Assembly: GCF_022921095.1 (NCBI RefSeq)
Contig: NZ_CP095054.1
Coordinates: forward strand, 1-64,000
Reading direction: 5' to 3'
Length of the DNA: 64,000 nt
DNA from: Hymenobacter aerilatus
GTDB lineage: Bacteria > Bacteroidota > Bacteroidia > Cytophagales > Hymenobacteraceae
The position numbers were made by a program, and so were the translations under genes. How positions within the stretch are numbered: the stretch's first letter is position 1; every line of letters begins with the position of its first letter. Shown here piece by piece: positions 17,600 through 26,485 of this stretch. The notes below the pieces were generated by a model. The model did not search any database. It was given only the letters and a program-made list of their open reading frames with translations, and was not told the DNA's origin.

Positions 17600-17700
17600 T
17601 TAAACTAGCAAGCCAAGCCATGTGAGCCTGCGAACTTGGCGGTGTCATTGACTCGGGCAAACGAAGTTTGTCCGGACAATGACATGGCTTGCTGGCTGGC
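17600..17700. other. Candidate origin of transfer (nested inverted repeats)
   Basis: About 80 bp upstream of mobA lies a nested set of inverted repeats. AAGCCATGT (17615–17623) pairs with ACATGGCTT (17682–17690). AGCAAGCCA (17607–17615) pairs with TGGCTTGCT (17685–17693). Inside, GTCATTG (17644–17650) pairs with CAATGAC (17677–17683). At the centre GGGCAAAC-GAA-GTTTGTCC forms a tight stem with one G:T pair. Related mob systems have oriT just in front of mobA, so this is the best oriT candidate. The nic site is not identified. Confidence 0.55.
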
Positions 17701-17769
17701 TGGACGATGAACGAGCTATTGGAACGGGGGCGTTGCACGGTGCTAGGACTATAGTTAGATTTAGTAGTT

Positions 17770-18200
17770 CATGCCACATTGCAACTTTAAACCTTTGCAA
17801 CTTTACACCTGGTATTATCGCAATTTTTGTCTTTATTACTTTGTATGGGTTCCTGGCTAATACTGCCACACTACACCATTGCAACTTTGCCACTATACAA
17901 CCTAGGCAAGGATTTACATTGTTAAGTCCGAAAGTTTGGTTACTTGCACCAATGCACTAAAACAACTTTGCAACTTTACCACACAGAAAGCATAAATGAA
18001 TTTGCCATAAAGTTGCTTTGCAACAACACAACTAGTTACCTTCGCCACACTACAACTAAACAACACTGCAACACGCAAGCTTTGTTGTTTTGCAACTTTG
18101 CAACTAGACAACTATTGCCTTTTGCAACAAAGCAACTTTATTGCGTTGCCTCATTGCATCTAAGTGGCGGTGCAACAACGCCACTGTGCAACTAACAATC
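17770..18200. repeat. AT-rich GCAAC/GCAACTTT repeat region before parA
   Basis: A low-GC region in GC-rich surroundings with at least twelve copies of GCAAC on the upper strand, several as GCAACTTT or TTTGCAAC (for example 17781, 17797, 17881, 17970, 18092, 18100, 18124, 18132), and two GTTGC. Neighbouring copies are often 8, 16 or 24 bp apart. It lies between mobA and parA and contains no credible gene. It could be an iteron-type replication origin or a centromere for ParA. Confidence 0.7.
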
Positions 18201-18229
18201 TAACATCTTCAAATCTTCCGGCCCTTCGC

Positions 18230-19015
18230 ATGAATCAACCCCACGTACTCGCATTTGCCACCCAAAAGGGGGGTGCTGGTAAGTCGACCATCGGCACGCA
18301 CATGGCCTCGGCGCTGTGCTACTACTATGGCTACAAGGTGGCCATGGTAGACTGCGACTACCCGCAGAACTCCCTGCACGCCTACCGCCTCGAAGAGCAG
18401 AACCGGCTGCAGTCGGAAGCGCCGTTTCAGGCCCGCCTGCTGAAGCAGGGCATCCCGCCGTATCCAGTCATCATTTCCAGCGTGGAGAAGGCGGTCAGTT
18501 CCATCGAAGGGTTATTTGAGCAAGACTATGATTTCATATTAGTGGACACGCCCGGCACGGTGAACGTGGTGGGGCTCCCCGAGCTGCTCCGGTTGGTGGA
18601 CTACATTTTCCTGCCGATTGAGCCGGACAAGGGGTCAATCGCATCCACCATGTCCTACATGGGCATCCTGGGCCAGTTTGTGCAGGCCCGCGATGAAGAC
18701 TCCAACCTGCTGGGCTTTTATGCCTTCTGGAACAAGTTCGTGAAGTCCGAGAAAAAAGGGATTTATGACAAGACGGAGGAGCTGTTTCAGGAGAAAGGCC
18801 TGCCCTTGCTCAAGAGCCGGGTGGAGCTGCTGATGACTTACAAGGAAAACCGCTCCACCATGTTTCCGCTGCCGGAGCGCGACCTCAACCGCCTCGGCCT
18901 GGGTCAGCTCATCCTGGAAATTCTGACTCTCGTGGTAGGAGAGGGGGCGGTCACGCCCTCGGGTAAAACCATTGCGTTTACGGCCCCGGCCGTCGAATCA
19001 GCCCCCGGCGCGTAG
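18230..19015 (+). CDS. parA: ParA-family ATPase (TraA-like)
   Basis: A 261-residue Walker-type partition ATPase. The deviant Walker A is KGGAGKST at residues 13–20, preceded by VLAFATQ, and the later motifs are VDCDYPQNS and DFILVDTPGT. Such proteins sit at the start of CTnDOT-type transfer regions (TraA) and on plasmids, where they segregate DNA. The ATG at 18230 is preferred over a GTG at 18164 that lies in the repeat region. No classical ParB follows; the next gene is the DUF3408-like protein. Confidence 0.9.
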   Translation: MNQPHVLAFATQKGGAGKSTIGTHMASALCYYYGYKVAMVDCDYPQNSLHAYRLEEQNRLQSEAPFQARLLKQGIPPYPVIISSVEKAVSSIEGLFEQDYDFILVDTPGTVNVVGLPELLRLVDYIFLPIEPDKGSIASTMSYMGILGQFVQARDEDSNLLGFYAFWNKFVKSEKKGIYDKTEELFQEKGLPLLKSRVELLMTYKENRSTMFPLPERDLNRLGLGQLILEILTLVVGEGAVTPSGKTIAFTAPAVESAPGA

Positions 19016-19076
19016 CCTCACGGCTTATCCGCCGCTGCTTTTCCTCTAAAATTTCAAGCCTGCATCCTCCTTCGTC

Positions 19077-19802
19077 ATGGCCAAAGCCTCCACCAAGAAA
19101 CCCAAACTCACCCCGGAAGAACAAATGGCCGAGCTGGCCCGCCTGACGGGCTCCGTCGCGGCCATCAGCCACATGGGGACCAGTCAGCCCTTCGTACTGC
19201 CCACCCCGGCCGCGGAGGCTACGCCTACCCCGGCGGCTACGCCCACCGCGGTGGTACCGGCACCGGAGCCAGCCCCGGTGCCCACCGAGGCCGCGCCCCC
19301 GGTCCCAGCCGCAAAGCCGGAACCGTCGGTACCGGTTGCACCCGTTGCCGCCACGGAGCCCGCACCTTCGTTGGCTGCTGCTTCCGCACCAGCCGTTGAT
19401 ACAACCCCGGTAGAACCAAAGGGAGAAGAAACAGCTGCTGTGACAGCACCGGCACCGCCGGCCGCGCCGGCGGCTGAGTTACCCGTTGCAGATGACCTGG
19501 AGGAAGAAGAGGAGGTGGTGGAAGTAGAGGCTGCGCCGACGCCAGCGGCCACGGGGGACAGCAAGGACAAGCTGGACCTAACCTCCCTCTTTGCGGATTC
19601 GGCGGAGAAGAAGACTTTTCAGATTCGCATCACGGCCAGCCACCAGCAGTTTTTTCAGCAGATGGGGCTGCTGCTGGGTGGAGGAGCCTCCTCGACTGAC
19701 GTGATTCACAACATCCTCGCCCAGTTTAAGGCGGCGAATGAGGCCCAGATTCAGAAAGCGTTTCAGCGGCAGCTGCGCCAGATGATGTCGCCCAAAAAGT
19801 AA
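19077..19802 (+). CDS. DUF3408-like partner protein (TraB-like)
   Basis: A 241-residue protein with three parts. The N-terminus is short and basic (KASTKKPKLTPEEQ), the middle, about residues 40–150, is Pro/Ala/Glu/Val low-complexity, and the C-terminus, about 175–241, is folded with TFQIRITASHQQFF and helical Gln/Lys-rich segments. The C-terminal part resembles the ribbon-helix-helix-like DUF3408 proteins that follow parA in Bacteroidota transfer regions. It may be the DNA-binding partner of ParA. It starts 61 bp after parA. Confidence 0.65.
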   Translation: MAKASTKKPKLTPEEQMAELARLTGSVAAISHMGTSQPFVLPTPAAEATPTPAATPTAVVPAPEPAPVPTEAAPPVPAAKPEPSVPVAPVAATEPAPSLAAASAPAVDTTPVEPKGEETAAVTAPAPPAAPAAELPVADDLEEEEEVVEVEAAPTPAATGDSKDKLDLTSLFADSAEKKTFQIRITASHQQFFQQMGLLLGGGASSTDVIHNILAQFKAANEAQIQKAFQRQLRQMMSPKK

Positions 19803-19976
19803 GCTTATCCGTTAGGGGCTATTTCGCCGGCGCGGCTCGATTGGAAGCCGGGCGGTTCTTCCATCCCTATTTCAAACTATTCCTCCGCTGCCGGCCCACC
19901 TGGGCAGGGTAGGGGAGGGGCCCAATTTTTCTACCAGCAATGCATACCAGCAGTACTTCCATTTTCAGCCCCCAAG

Positions 19977-21842
19977 GTGCGTCGAGGCGACGTGGCGGGC
20001 GGTAAGCGTTTGACCGTGCTGGCCCTGCTGCTGGCCAGTACGGTAGCCGGTGCCACCGGTTTGCCAACAGAAAACAGCCTGACCTCGCCCGGGGACAGTG
20101 CTACCGTTGACTCGCTACGCGAAGTGGCCCGGCGGCGGCTGCCGGATTCGGTCCGGTTTCGGACGCTGCGCGCGCTGAGCGACGCGCTGTTTGCCCAGGA
20201 TGAGCCGGAGGCGCGCCGGGTAGGGGAGCAGGCCGTGCAGCTGGCCCGCCATCGACGGGACTGGCCGGGCGTGGCCGATGCCCTGTACCAGCTGGTGGTG
20301 AACTGTGAGCGGGCGGCCGACTACGTAGCCGCCATGCAGTACAGCCAGGAGGGTGCCGGCGTGGCCAGGGTGCACCAATTGCCCGACGAGTGGCGCTTCA
20401 CCCAATGCATGGGGCTGGTAGCGGTCGATACCAAAGATGTGAAAGCAGGCCTGAAATACATGCGGCAGGCTTACCAGCAGCAAGGAGCCGTGGGCAACGT
20501 CCCACCCCGCGAGCGGGGCGGACTGCTGCTCAACCTGGCCAACACCTTTCTGGTCATGCAGCGCTACGACTCGGTGCTGCACTACGCTACCCGGGCCCTG
20601 CCCTACATGCAGCGCGCCAGGGATGCCCGGGGCCTGGGCTACGTGTACCAGTTCCGGGGCGAGGTGTACGCCATGATTCAGCCCCAGACCAGGGCCACGC
20701 TGGATTCAGCGGCCACGAACATGAACCGGGCCCTGCGCATCATGCAGCGCCACGGGTTTCGGCCCCAGATAGCCAGCTCGGCGCTGGCGCTGGCCCGCGT
20801 GTACCGGCTGCAAGGGCTGCCGGCCGTCTCGCAGCGCATGGCGGAAATGGACCTCACCCTGGCCCGCGAGCTGAAGATGCCCGACTACGAGGCCGACGCG
20901 CTGGCGAGCCTCGCCTGGGCCCACGCCGACCAGGGCCGGATGCGCCGCTCCTTCGACCTTGACAACCGGGCCCAGGACCTGCGCGATTCCCTCTTTAACG
21001 GCGACAAGGCGCAGGCTCTGGCCCAGCTGCAGGTGCGCTACGATGTGAAGCTGCTGACGGAACAGAAGCGGACCGCCGAGTTTGAGCAGCGCAGCCAGCG
21101 GGCGCAGCTGCACTCGCTATGGCTGCTGCTGGGCGGGCTCACGACCACCATCGGGGTGGGCAGCTGGCTGTACTGGCGGCTGCGGCGGCAGAAAGCGCTG
21201 CTGGCCGTGGCCAATCAGGCCAACTGCCGGTCCGTGGCCGAAAAGGAGGTGCTGCTGCAGGAAATCCACCACCGCGTAAAAAACAATCTGCAGCTGGTGA
21301 GTGGCCTGCTGGGCTGGCAGGCCAGCACCCTTCCTGAACCCACCCTGGTGGCCGCGCTGGATGCCAGCCGGGTAAGAATTCAGAGCATGGCTTTAGTCCA
21401 TGAATTCTTATATCAAGCCGATAATCTGGCCGAAGTACGCATGGACCAGTACCTGCGCGAACTGCTTGATTCTCTGAAAACGGCGCTTACTACGCCCGAA
21501 CAAACCATCCAGTTGAGTACGGACCTGGCCCCGGTAATCATGAGCCCCAAAGAGGCCAGCACGCTGGGCCTTGTGGTCAACGAAATAGTGAACAATGCGT
21601 ACAAGCACGCTTTTCAGGGCCTTGCCCAGGGCCATCTGCACGTTTCCTTCGCCAGCCGCCCCACCGGCTTTCAGCTCGTTATCGCCGATGACGGGGCCGG
21701 TATGCCGGCCGGGGACGCGCCGGCGAAAGCCCACTCCCTGGGTATGCAGCTGGTCCGCACGCTCACCAAACAGCTGAAAGCGAAGCTGTCGGTGACCCGT
21801 TCCTTTCCCACGGGCACGCAGATAGAGGTTACTCGTGAATGA
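19977..21842 (+). CDS. TPR-containing sensor histidine kinase (HisKA_2 type)
   Basis: A 621-residue kinase with a signal peptide (TVLALLLASTVAGA), a periplasmic region of TPR-like helical repeats up to about residue 375, one membrane helix (SLWLLLGGLTTTIGVGSWLYW), a dimerisation/phosphorylation domain with EIHHRVKNNLQL (His431/432) and an ATPase domain with EIVNNAYKHAF and IADDGAGMP. This is the HWE-like HisKA_2 group common in Bacteroidota. Only GTG starts fit (19977 or 19992), and 19992 gives a tidier signal peptide. The LytTR regulator follows 32 bp downstream, forming a pair. Confidence 0.88.
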   Translation: MRRGDVAGGKRLTVLALLLASTVAGATGLPTENSLTSPGDSATVDSLREVARRRLPDSVRFRTLRALSDALFAQDEPEARRVGEQAVQLARHRRDWPGVADALYQLVVNCERAADYVAAMQYSQEGAGVARVHQLPDEWRFTQCMGLVAVDTKDVKAGLKYMRQAYQQQGAVGNVPPRERGGLLLNLANTFLVMQRYDSVLHYATRALPYMQRARDARGLGYVYQFRGEVYAMIQPQTRATLDSAATNMNRALRIMQRHGFRPQIASSALALARVYRLQGLPAVSQRMAEMDLTLARELKMPDYEADALASLAWAHADQGRMRRSFDLDNRAQDLRDSLFNGDKAQALAQLQVRYDVKLLTEQKRTAEFEQRSQRAQLHSLWLLLGGLTTTIGVGSWLYWRLRRQKALLAVANQANCRSVAEKEVLLQEIHHRVKNNLQLVSGLLGWQASTLPEPTLVAALDASRVRIQSMALVHEFLYQADNLAEVRMDQYLRELLDSLKTALTTPEQTIQLSTDLAPVIMSPKEASTLGLVVNEIVNNAYKHAFQGLAQGHLHVSFASRPTGFQLVIADDGAGMPAGDAPAKAHSLGMQLVRTLTKQLKAKLSVTRSFPTGTQIEVTRE

Positions 21843-21874
21843 CGAGCCTACCGGCGTGTTCCTTATCCCACCCT

Positions 21875-22639
21875 ATGTCTACCATTCTCATAGTTGAAGA
21901 TGAATTGCTTATTGCCGCTGAGATAGAACGCACGCTGGTTCGGCTGGGGCACACCCCGCTCGAACCCGTCGACAACAGCGATGAGGCCCTGCGCGTGCTG
22001 GCCACGCAGCCCGTGGAGCTGGTGCTGATGGACATCAACATTGCCGGTGACTGCGACGGCATCGCGGCCGCCCTACTCATTCGCCGGCAGTTTGCCATCC
22101 CCGTGGTGTTCCTTACGGCCCGCTCCGACGCCGACACCCTGAACCGCGCCAAGCTGGCCCAGCCCTACGGCTACCTGGTCAAGCCCTTCACCGATGATTC
22201 GCTGCGGGTGCAGGTCGAGCTGGCCCTTTACAATGCCTATCAGGCCGGCCCCACCGGCCCCGTCCTGGACACCGCCAATGCCGCCGACACGGAGGTGTTG
22301 GGAGCGGCCGAGCGCTGCCCCAAGTTCAAGGACTACCTGTTTGTGCGCAAGGGCTCCGGCCACGTTAAGGTGCTGCTCGCCGATATTCTCTATTTCGAAG
22401 CCCTGCAGAATTTCGTGCGGATGCACACGGTGCGGGAAAAGTTCGTGTTCGATTCCACGATGAAGGAGCTGGAGCAGAAGCTGCCTGACCAATTCTTTAA
22501 AACCCACCGCTCCTATATCGTGAATCTGGACCGTGTACAGGCTTATGAGGAGAGTAGCGTTTTGCTCGGCGAGGACTACGTGCCCGTCAGCCGTTCATCC
22601 AAGGACGAATTGAAAAACCGCATTCATCTGGTGGGGTAG
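21875..22639 (+). CDS. LytTR-type response regulator
   Basis: A 254-residue regulator with an N-terminal receiver domain (acidic pocket VEDE, phospho-acceptor Asp53 in VLMDIN, conserved Lys in YLVKPF) and a C-terminal LytTR DNA-binding domain (about 150–254, with ILYFEALQNFVRMHT and FFKTHRSYIVNLD). It is the likely output partner of the TPR histidine kinase just upstream. The ATG at 21875 begins exactly at the receiver domain. Target genes are not known. Confidence 0.92.
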   Translation: MSTILIVEDELLIAAEIERTLVRLGHTPLEPVDNSDEALRVLATQPVELVLMDINIAGDCDGIAAALLIRRQFAIPVVFLTARSDADTLNRAKLAQPYGYLVKPFTDDSLRVQVELALYNAYQAGPTGPVLDTANAADTEVLGAAERCPKFKDYLFVRKGSGHVKVLLADILYFEALQNFVRMHTVREKFVFDSTMKELEQKLPDQFFKTHRSYIVNLDRVQAYEESSVLLGEDYVPVSRSSKDELKNRIHLVG

Positions 22640-22913
22640 CCTAATGCCCGCTATTAACGGTTAGCACTCAGGCTACAAAATCCACCGTGGCGGTTGCAGA
22701 ACCCGCAGCCAAGCCTCTCGAATCGGTTGTTTGTACTCCCAACCGTCCGGAAAGGCTAGGCTGACAGGCCATTGGAAGGCCAGAGCGTCAACCTGCAGCT
22801 TGCGGGCCTTAGGGGCAGTATTTCGTTTTTGGGCCTGCCTCGTTCAGCCGTTTCGCGGAGCCGGCTGTTACAGGGCTGTACGTTCTTTTTCACCCGTTTT
22901 CATTCTTCCGTTT

Positions 22914-23846
22914 ATGGATTTGCATTTTGTCCGCCGCGGCACCGGCCGCCCCCTGTTACTGGTTCACGGCATCGGCGGCAGTTGGCGGTCCTGGAACACC
23001 ATCATCGATGCCCTGGCCGCCGAGCGTGACGTTATCGCCGTGGACTTGCCCGGCCACGGCGAAACCCCCAAGATGACCGGCGAAAACTCCATCGCCACCT
23101 TAGCCGACGCGGTGACGTCCTTTCTCACTCAACATGACCTGCTCGGGATTGATGCCGTGGGCAGTTCGATGGGCGCGCGGCTGGTGCTGGAGCTGGCCCG
23201 GCGCGGCGGTGTACTCGGCGCCGTGGTTTCGCTGGACCCGGGCGGATTTTGGCAGGGCTGGCAGATTCCTTTTTTCTACCACTCGGTGGACCTGTCGGTG
23301 AAGCTGGTGAAGGCCCTGCAGCCGGTGATGCCCGCCCTGGCCGGCTCGGCGGTGGGCCGCACGGTGTTGCTCCCGCAGTTTTCCGCCCGCCCCTGGGCCG
23401 TAGATTCGCAGCAGGCCATCGACGAGATGTACACCTTCGCCCACTCGCCGGCCTTTGACGAATTGCTCGACCAATTGGCGCACGGCGAAGTGCAGCAGCC
23501 CGCAACCAAGGGCAGCATCCCCGGGCCGCTGGTCATTGGCTGGGGCCGGCAGGACCGGGTGTGCCTGCCGAGCCAGTCGACGCTGGCGCTGGCGAAGTTC
23601 CCGGATGCGCGCCTGTACTGGTTCGAGCACTGCGGCCACTTCCCACAGTGGGACCAGCCCGCCGAAGCCACGCGCCTGATTCTGGCCGCCACCAGCCGCC
23701 AGCCCTTCACCGATGAATCCATTGCTTTGTCAAAATCAGCAGTGGCGGCACCGACTTTGCCGAAGGCGGCCGTCGTGGCAGCCGCACTGGCGCTGCTAGC
23801 CGGTGGCCTCTGGCTGCTCTCGTCGCGGGGAAAGCGGGGGCGTTAG
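22914..23846 (+). CDS. Alpha/beta hydrolase with C-terminal membrane anchor
   Basis: A 310-residue alpha/beta-hydrolase. The oxyanion loop is HGIGGSWRSW, the nucleophile elbow GSSMGA (Ser), and the catalytic His lies in EHCGHFPQWD. A hydrophobic helix near the C-terminus (AAVVAAALALLAGGLWLL) ends with a basic stretch, suggesting anchoring in the inner membrane. The start at 22914 begins right at the hydrolase domain (MDLHFVRRGTGRP); a longer frame upstream is not supported. The substrate is unknown. A strong terminator follows. Confidence 0.85.
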   Translation: MDLHFVRRGTGRPLLLVHGIGGSWRSWNTIIDALAAERDVIAVDLPGHGETPKMTGENSIATLADAVTSFLTQHDLLGIDAVGSSMGARLVLELARRGGVLGAVVSLDPGGFWQGWQIPFFYHSVDLSVKLVKALQPVMPALAGSAVGRTVLLPQFSARPWAVDSQQAIDEMYTFAHSPAFDELLDQLAHGEVQQPATKGSIPGPLVIGWGRQDRVCLPSQSTLALAKFPDARLYWFEHCGHFPQWDQPAEATRLILAATSRQPFTDESIALSKSAVAAPTLPKAAVVAAALALLAGGLWLLSSRGKRGR

Positions 23847-23900
23847 CCCGGCGAGCACCCCGACGTAAGCACGATGGCTGCCCGGGTTCCCAGGCATAAT

Positions 23901-23933
23901 AAAGCCCCGGCCCTGTATCAGGGCCGGGGCTTT
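23901..23933. terminator. Bidirectional terminator
   Basis: Perfect 15-bp inverted repeat (23901–23915 / 23919–23933) with a 3-nt loop TAT, followed by CGTTTTC on the upper strand and TATTAT on the lower. It lies between the rightward hydrolase and the leftward cytochrome gene and can serve both. Confidence 0.85.
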
Positions 23934-24077
23934 CGTTTTCAATTACGTACTCGCTTAGCTGCTCTGGGCACCGCGTACCTCTCTGTTAGTGACAAAGACA
24001 ATCAGGTCGCGGCTAAGCTTGTCCTGCCCGGTGATAAAAAGGCCGTGCGGGACGCCGCAGCTAATGCAAGGAGCTTA

Positions 24078-25679
24078 TTACTTGCTGTCGGTGTCCAGGC
24101 TATTCAAGTAGGCCACTAGCGCGGTACGCTCGGCCGGGGTTACGGCGTAGAACGGGTGCGGCGCGGTCTTGCCCCGCTTGGGATTTAGCAGCTCGTCGAG
24201 GCTGTGCACGGAATCGTCGTGCAGAAACACGGGCTTGCGGGCCAGGTCCAGCAGCAGGGGCAGCGCGTTGCCACGAATGCCGCCGCCGGGGCTGGCATCC
24301 ACTACCACCATTTTGTCATCAAATGTGCCGGGGGCATTCTGAATGGGGGTGAGCGGGGCCTGCCGCTGGGCCAGCACCTTGGGCGCGTAGCCAGGCCAGA
24401 TGACGTTCATCGGCACCAGCTTGGACTGGACGGCCACGCCCTGGTTGGTGTTGTGGCAGGACGTACAGTTTTGCGAAATGAACAGCGCCCGGCCGCTGGC
24501 TACCTGCGCGGCATTGCGCACCACGCCCTTGGGCGCTTGCAGGCTCGACACGTAGGCGTTCAGGTCGCGCAGCTTCTGCTCGTCCACGCGCTTGCCGGTG
24601 GGCGTGGGCGGGTCGCCGGCTTTCCCCTGCAGATGGGCTGTGACGAAGGGGTAGCCGGTGACGCCCGTGGCGGCCAGCACCTTGGCGTAGCCGGCCACGA
24701 TGGAGTCGCCGCCCGCCGCGCCCAGGGCGTGCATAAACTGCCGCCCGCCGGGCGAGAGCAGGTTGCTCTGGTCGAACAGGGCCGTGTAGACCGTGTTGTT
24801 GAAGTCATCCAGCTTGTCGTTCTGGCCCGACGAGCCGTAGGGCGCGGCCAAATCCTGCCGGAAGAAGGGCGTGATGTGCACGGAGTTGCCGTTGCCGTCG
24901 GGCGAGTCGTCGAAGGTGCCCACGGGGTAGAATTTCGGGTTGCTTAAGTAGGCATCCACCTCGGCCTCGGTCGATTTGGCCGTCAGGCCCTTCGGGGCGC
25001 GGCCGATGGTGCTGCCGTCGGGCTGCTGGAGCTGCAAGGTGGGAAACAGGGCGCGCGAGTTGGCGGCCGTGGCCAGCAGCTTGCCCACGTTCAGGCCGTG
25101 CGGCGTGGGGCCGTCGATGCGCCGGCCAATCGTGCCTTTGCCCGTCAGCTCGTACATCGACTTGTCGGTGATGGCGTGGCACAGCGCGCAGGTCACGCCC
25201 ACCTTGCCGCCCTTGGGCACCATGCCGATGACGGCGTTGGCCTTTACCAGCGCATCCAGCGTGGCGGGGTCGTTGAGCTTGGGGGCTTTGGCGGGCGAAT
25301 GGTCGGTTTTTAGCTCGCTGGCGAAGGCCGCTTTCAGGTCGGCCGGCATCGCGTCCACGTCGAAGCTGACCCCGGCTTTCAGCGCATCGAGCACCGTGAG
25401 CTTGGCGGCTTTCATGCCCTGGGGCATCCGCACGGCATCGGTCCAGAAGCCCTCGTCGCCGAAGGTTTCGTTGCGGTACACGTCCCGGCCGGCCGCGGCG
25501 TTGCCGGGGCGCAGCGCAACCGGCGTGGCGCCGGTACCGGCGGTGTCCGTCGCCGCTTGGGTGGTGGAAGTTTCGGTACTCGTCTTGGTATCGGAACCGC
25601 CCTGGCAGGCGGCCGCCGCCACCACGGCAAGGCCCGAAACAAGAAGGGCGGGCACGCGGAAGTGGTGCAGGTTGGCCAT
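24078..25679 (-). CDS. Di-haem cytochrome c lipoprotein (peroxidase/MauG-like)
   Basis: A 533-residue envelope protein with a lipoprotein signal (Cys25, AAAAC). It has two haem c sites, CALCH at 164–168 and CTSCH at 405–409. The order and spacing fit bacterial di-haem cytochromes related to the cytochrome c peroxidase/MauG group, although the N-terminal part is longer and Thr/Asp-rich. It would transfer electrons in the periplasm. The enzyme activity is not clear from sequence. An ECF sigma factor gene lies just upstream on the same strand, with a 76-bp gap. Confidence 0.85.
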   Translation of the reverse strand: MANLHHFRVPALLVSGLAVVAAAACQGGSDTKTSTETSTTQAATDTAGTGATPVALRPGNAAAGRDVYRNETFGDEGFWTDAVRMPQGMKAAKLTVLDALKAGVSFDVDAMPADLKAAFASELKTDHSPAKAPKLNDPATLDALVKANAVIGMVPKGGKVGVTCALCHAITDKSMYELTGKGTIGRRIDGPTPHGLNVGKLLATAANSRALFPTLQLQQPDGSTIGRAPKGLTAKSTEAEVDAYLSNPKFYPVGTFDDSPDGNGNSVHITPFFRQDLAAPYGSSGQNDKLDDFNNTVYTALFDQSNLLSPGGRQFMHALGAAGGDSIVAGYAKVLAATGVTGYPFVTAHLQGKAGDPPTPTGKRVDEQKLRDLNAYVSSLQAPKGVVRNAAQVASGRALFISQNCTSCHNTNQGVAVQSKLVPMNVIWPGYAPKVLAQRQAPLTPIQNAPGTFDDKMVVVDASPGGGIRGNALPLLLDLARKPVFLHDDSVHSLDELLNPKRGKTAPHPFYAVTPAERTALVAYLNSLDTDSK

Positions 25680-25755
25680 CAGGTCAGGAGGTAAAGTAAA
25701 AAATGAGAGATGAAACAGGTTAATTAGGAAGATGCTGCTTAGGTAGGCGCTGCCC

Positions 25756-26343
25756 CTAGCGGGCCATGCGGGAGAGCACGGCCAAAGCGGCGCGCGCCCG
25801 GGTTTTTACGGTGGCCAATGGAATGGCCAGCTGCTCGGCCGTCTCGGCCTGGGTGCAGCCGCCGAAATAGAGCAGGTCCATGACTTCCCGCTGCCGGGGC
25901 TTTAGTTGCACGATGAGCTCGCGCACGCCAATGTGCTCGGGATAAAAGGCCGTGGGAGCCGGGCTATAGTGTGCTCCGGCAGCCTCCAGCGACGGATTGC
26001 GGCGGTGAAAGCGGTGACGCGGACTGCGCAGGGCATCAATGGCCTGGTTGCAGCACACGCGCACCATCCAGGTGAACAGACGGCCCCGCGTGGCCTCGTA
26101 GCTGCCAATGCTGAGCCAGACCTTGAGCAAGCCTTCCTGCAGCACGTCCTGGGCCATCGCCTCGTCCTGCACCACCCGCAGAATGACGGTGAACAGATTC
26201 CGGGCGTACTGCTCGTACAACTGCCCCAGAGCGCGCTCGTCCCGGGCCAGCAGGCGCTGCACCAGCTCATGCTCGGCCGGGGCCGGGAGTAAAGCCACGG
26301 GGCTAGGTAGCGAAGTAGTAGTTTGGGGCATATAAGCTGGCAA
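25756..26343 (-). CDS. ECF-type RNA polymerase sigma factor
   Basis: A 195-residue sigma-70 family factor of the ECF group. Region 2 is LGQLYEQYARNLFTVILRVVQDEAMAQDVLQEGLLKVW with the RLFTWMVRVCCNQAID helix, and region 4 is LKPRQREVMDLLYFGGCTQAETAEQLAIPLATVKTRARAAL. It starts at 26343, with an ATG four residues later as an alternative. No anti-sigma gene is adjacent. It probably controls the cytochrome gene downstream on the same strand. Confidence 0.9.
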   Translation of the reverse strand: MPAYMPQTTTSLPSPVALLPAPAEHELVQRLLARDERALGQLYEQYARNLFTVILRVVQDEAMAQDVLQEGLLKVWLSIGSYEATRGRLFTWMVRVCCNQAIDALRSPRHRFHRRNPSLEAAGAHYSPAPTAFYPEHIGVRELIVQLKPRQREVMDLLYFGGCTQAETAEQLAIPLATVKTRARAALAVLSRMAR

Positions 26344-26485
26344 AGCATGGCTGCGCCACGAATGCGGCCCGACACCCGCTCATACGGCCGATAAGTAAGC
26401 AGTGTTTATCCACCGTGACGAAGTGGCCTTTTAGCGGGACGAACAGCAATATTTCTTAAGCAGTTGGCCCAGCCAATAGCTGTAC

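Noticed and set aside
17645..18195. Short frames in the repeat region before parA
   Set aside because: They consist of translated GCAAC/GCAACTTT repeats and have no protein character.
17770..18200. CRISPR array
   Set aside because: The repeats are short (5–8 bp), irregularly spaced and without unique spacers of constant length; no cas genes are present.
23874..24119. 81-residue frame after the hydrolase
   Set aside because: The perfect terminator hairpin (23901–23933) lies inside it and its end overlaps the cytochrome gene.
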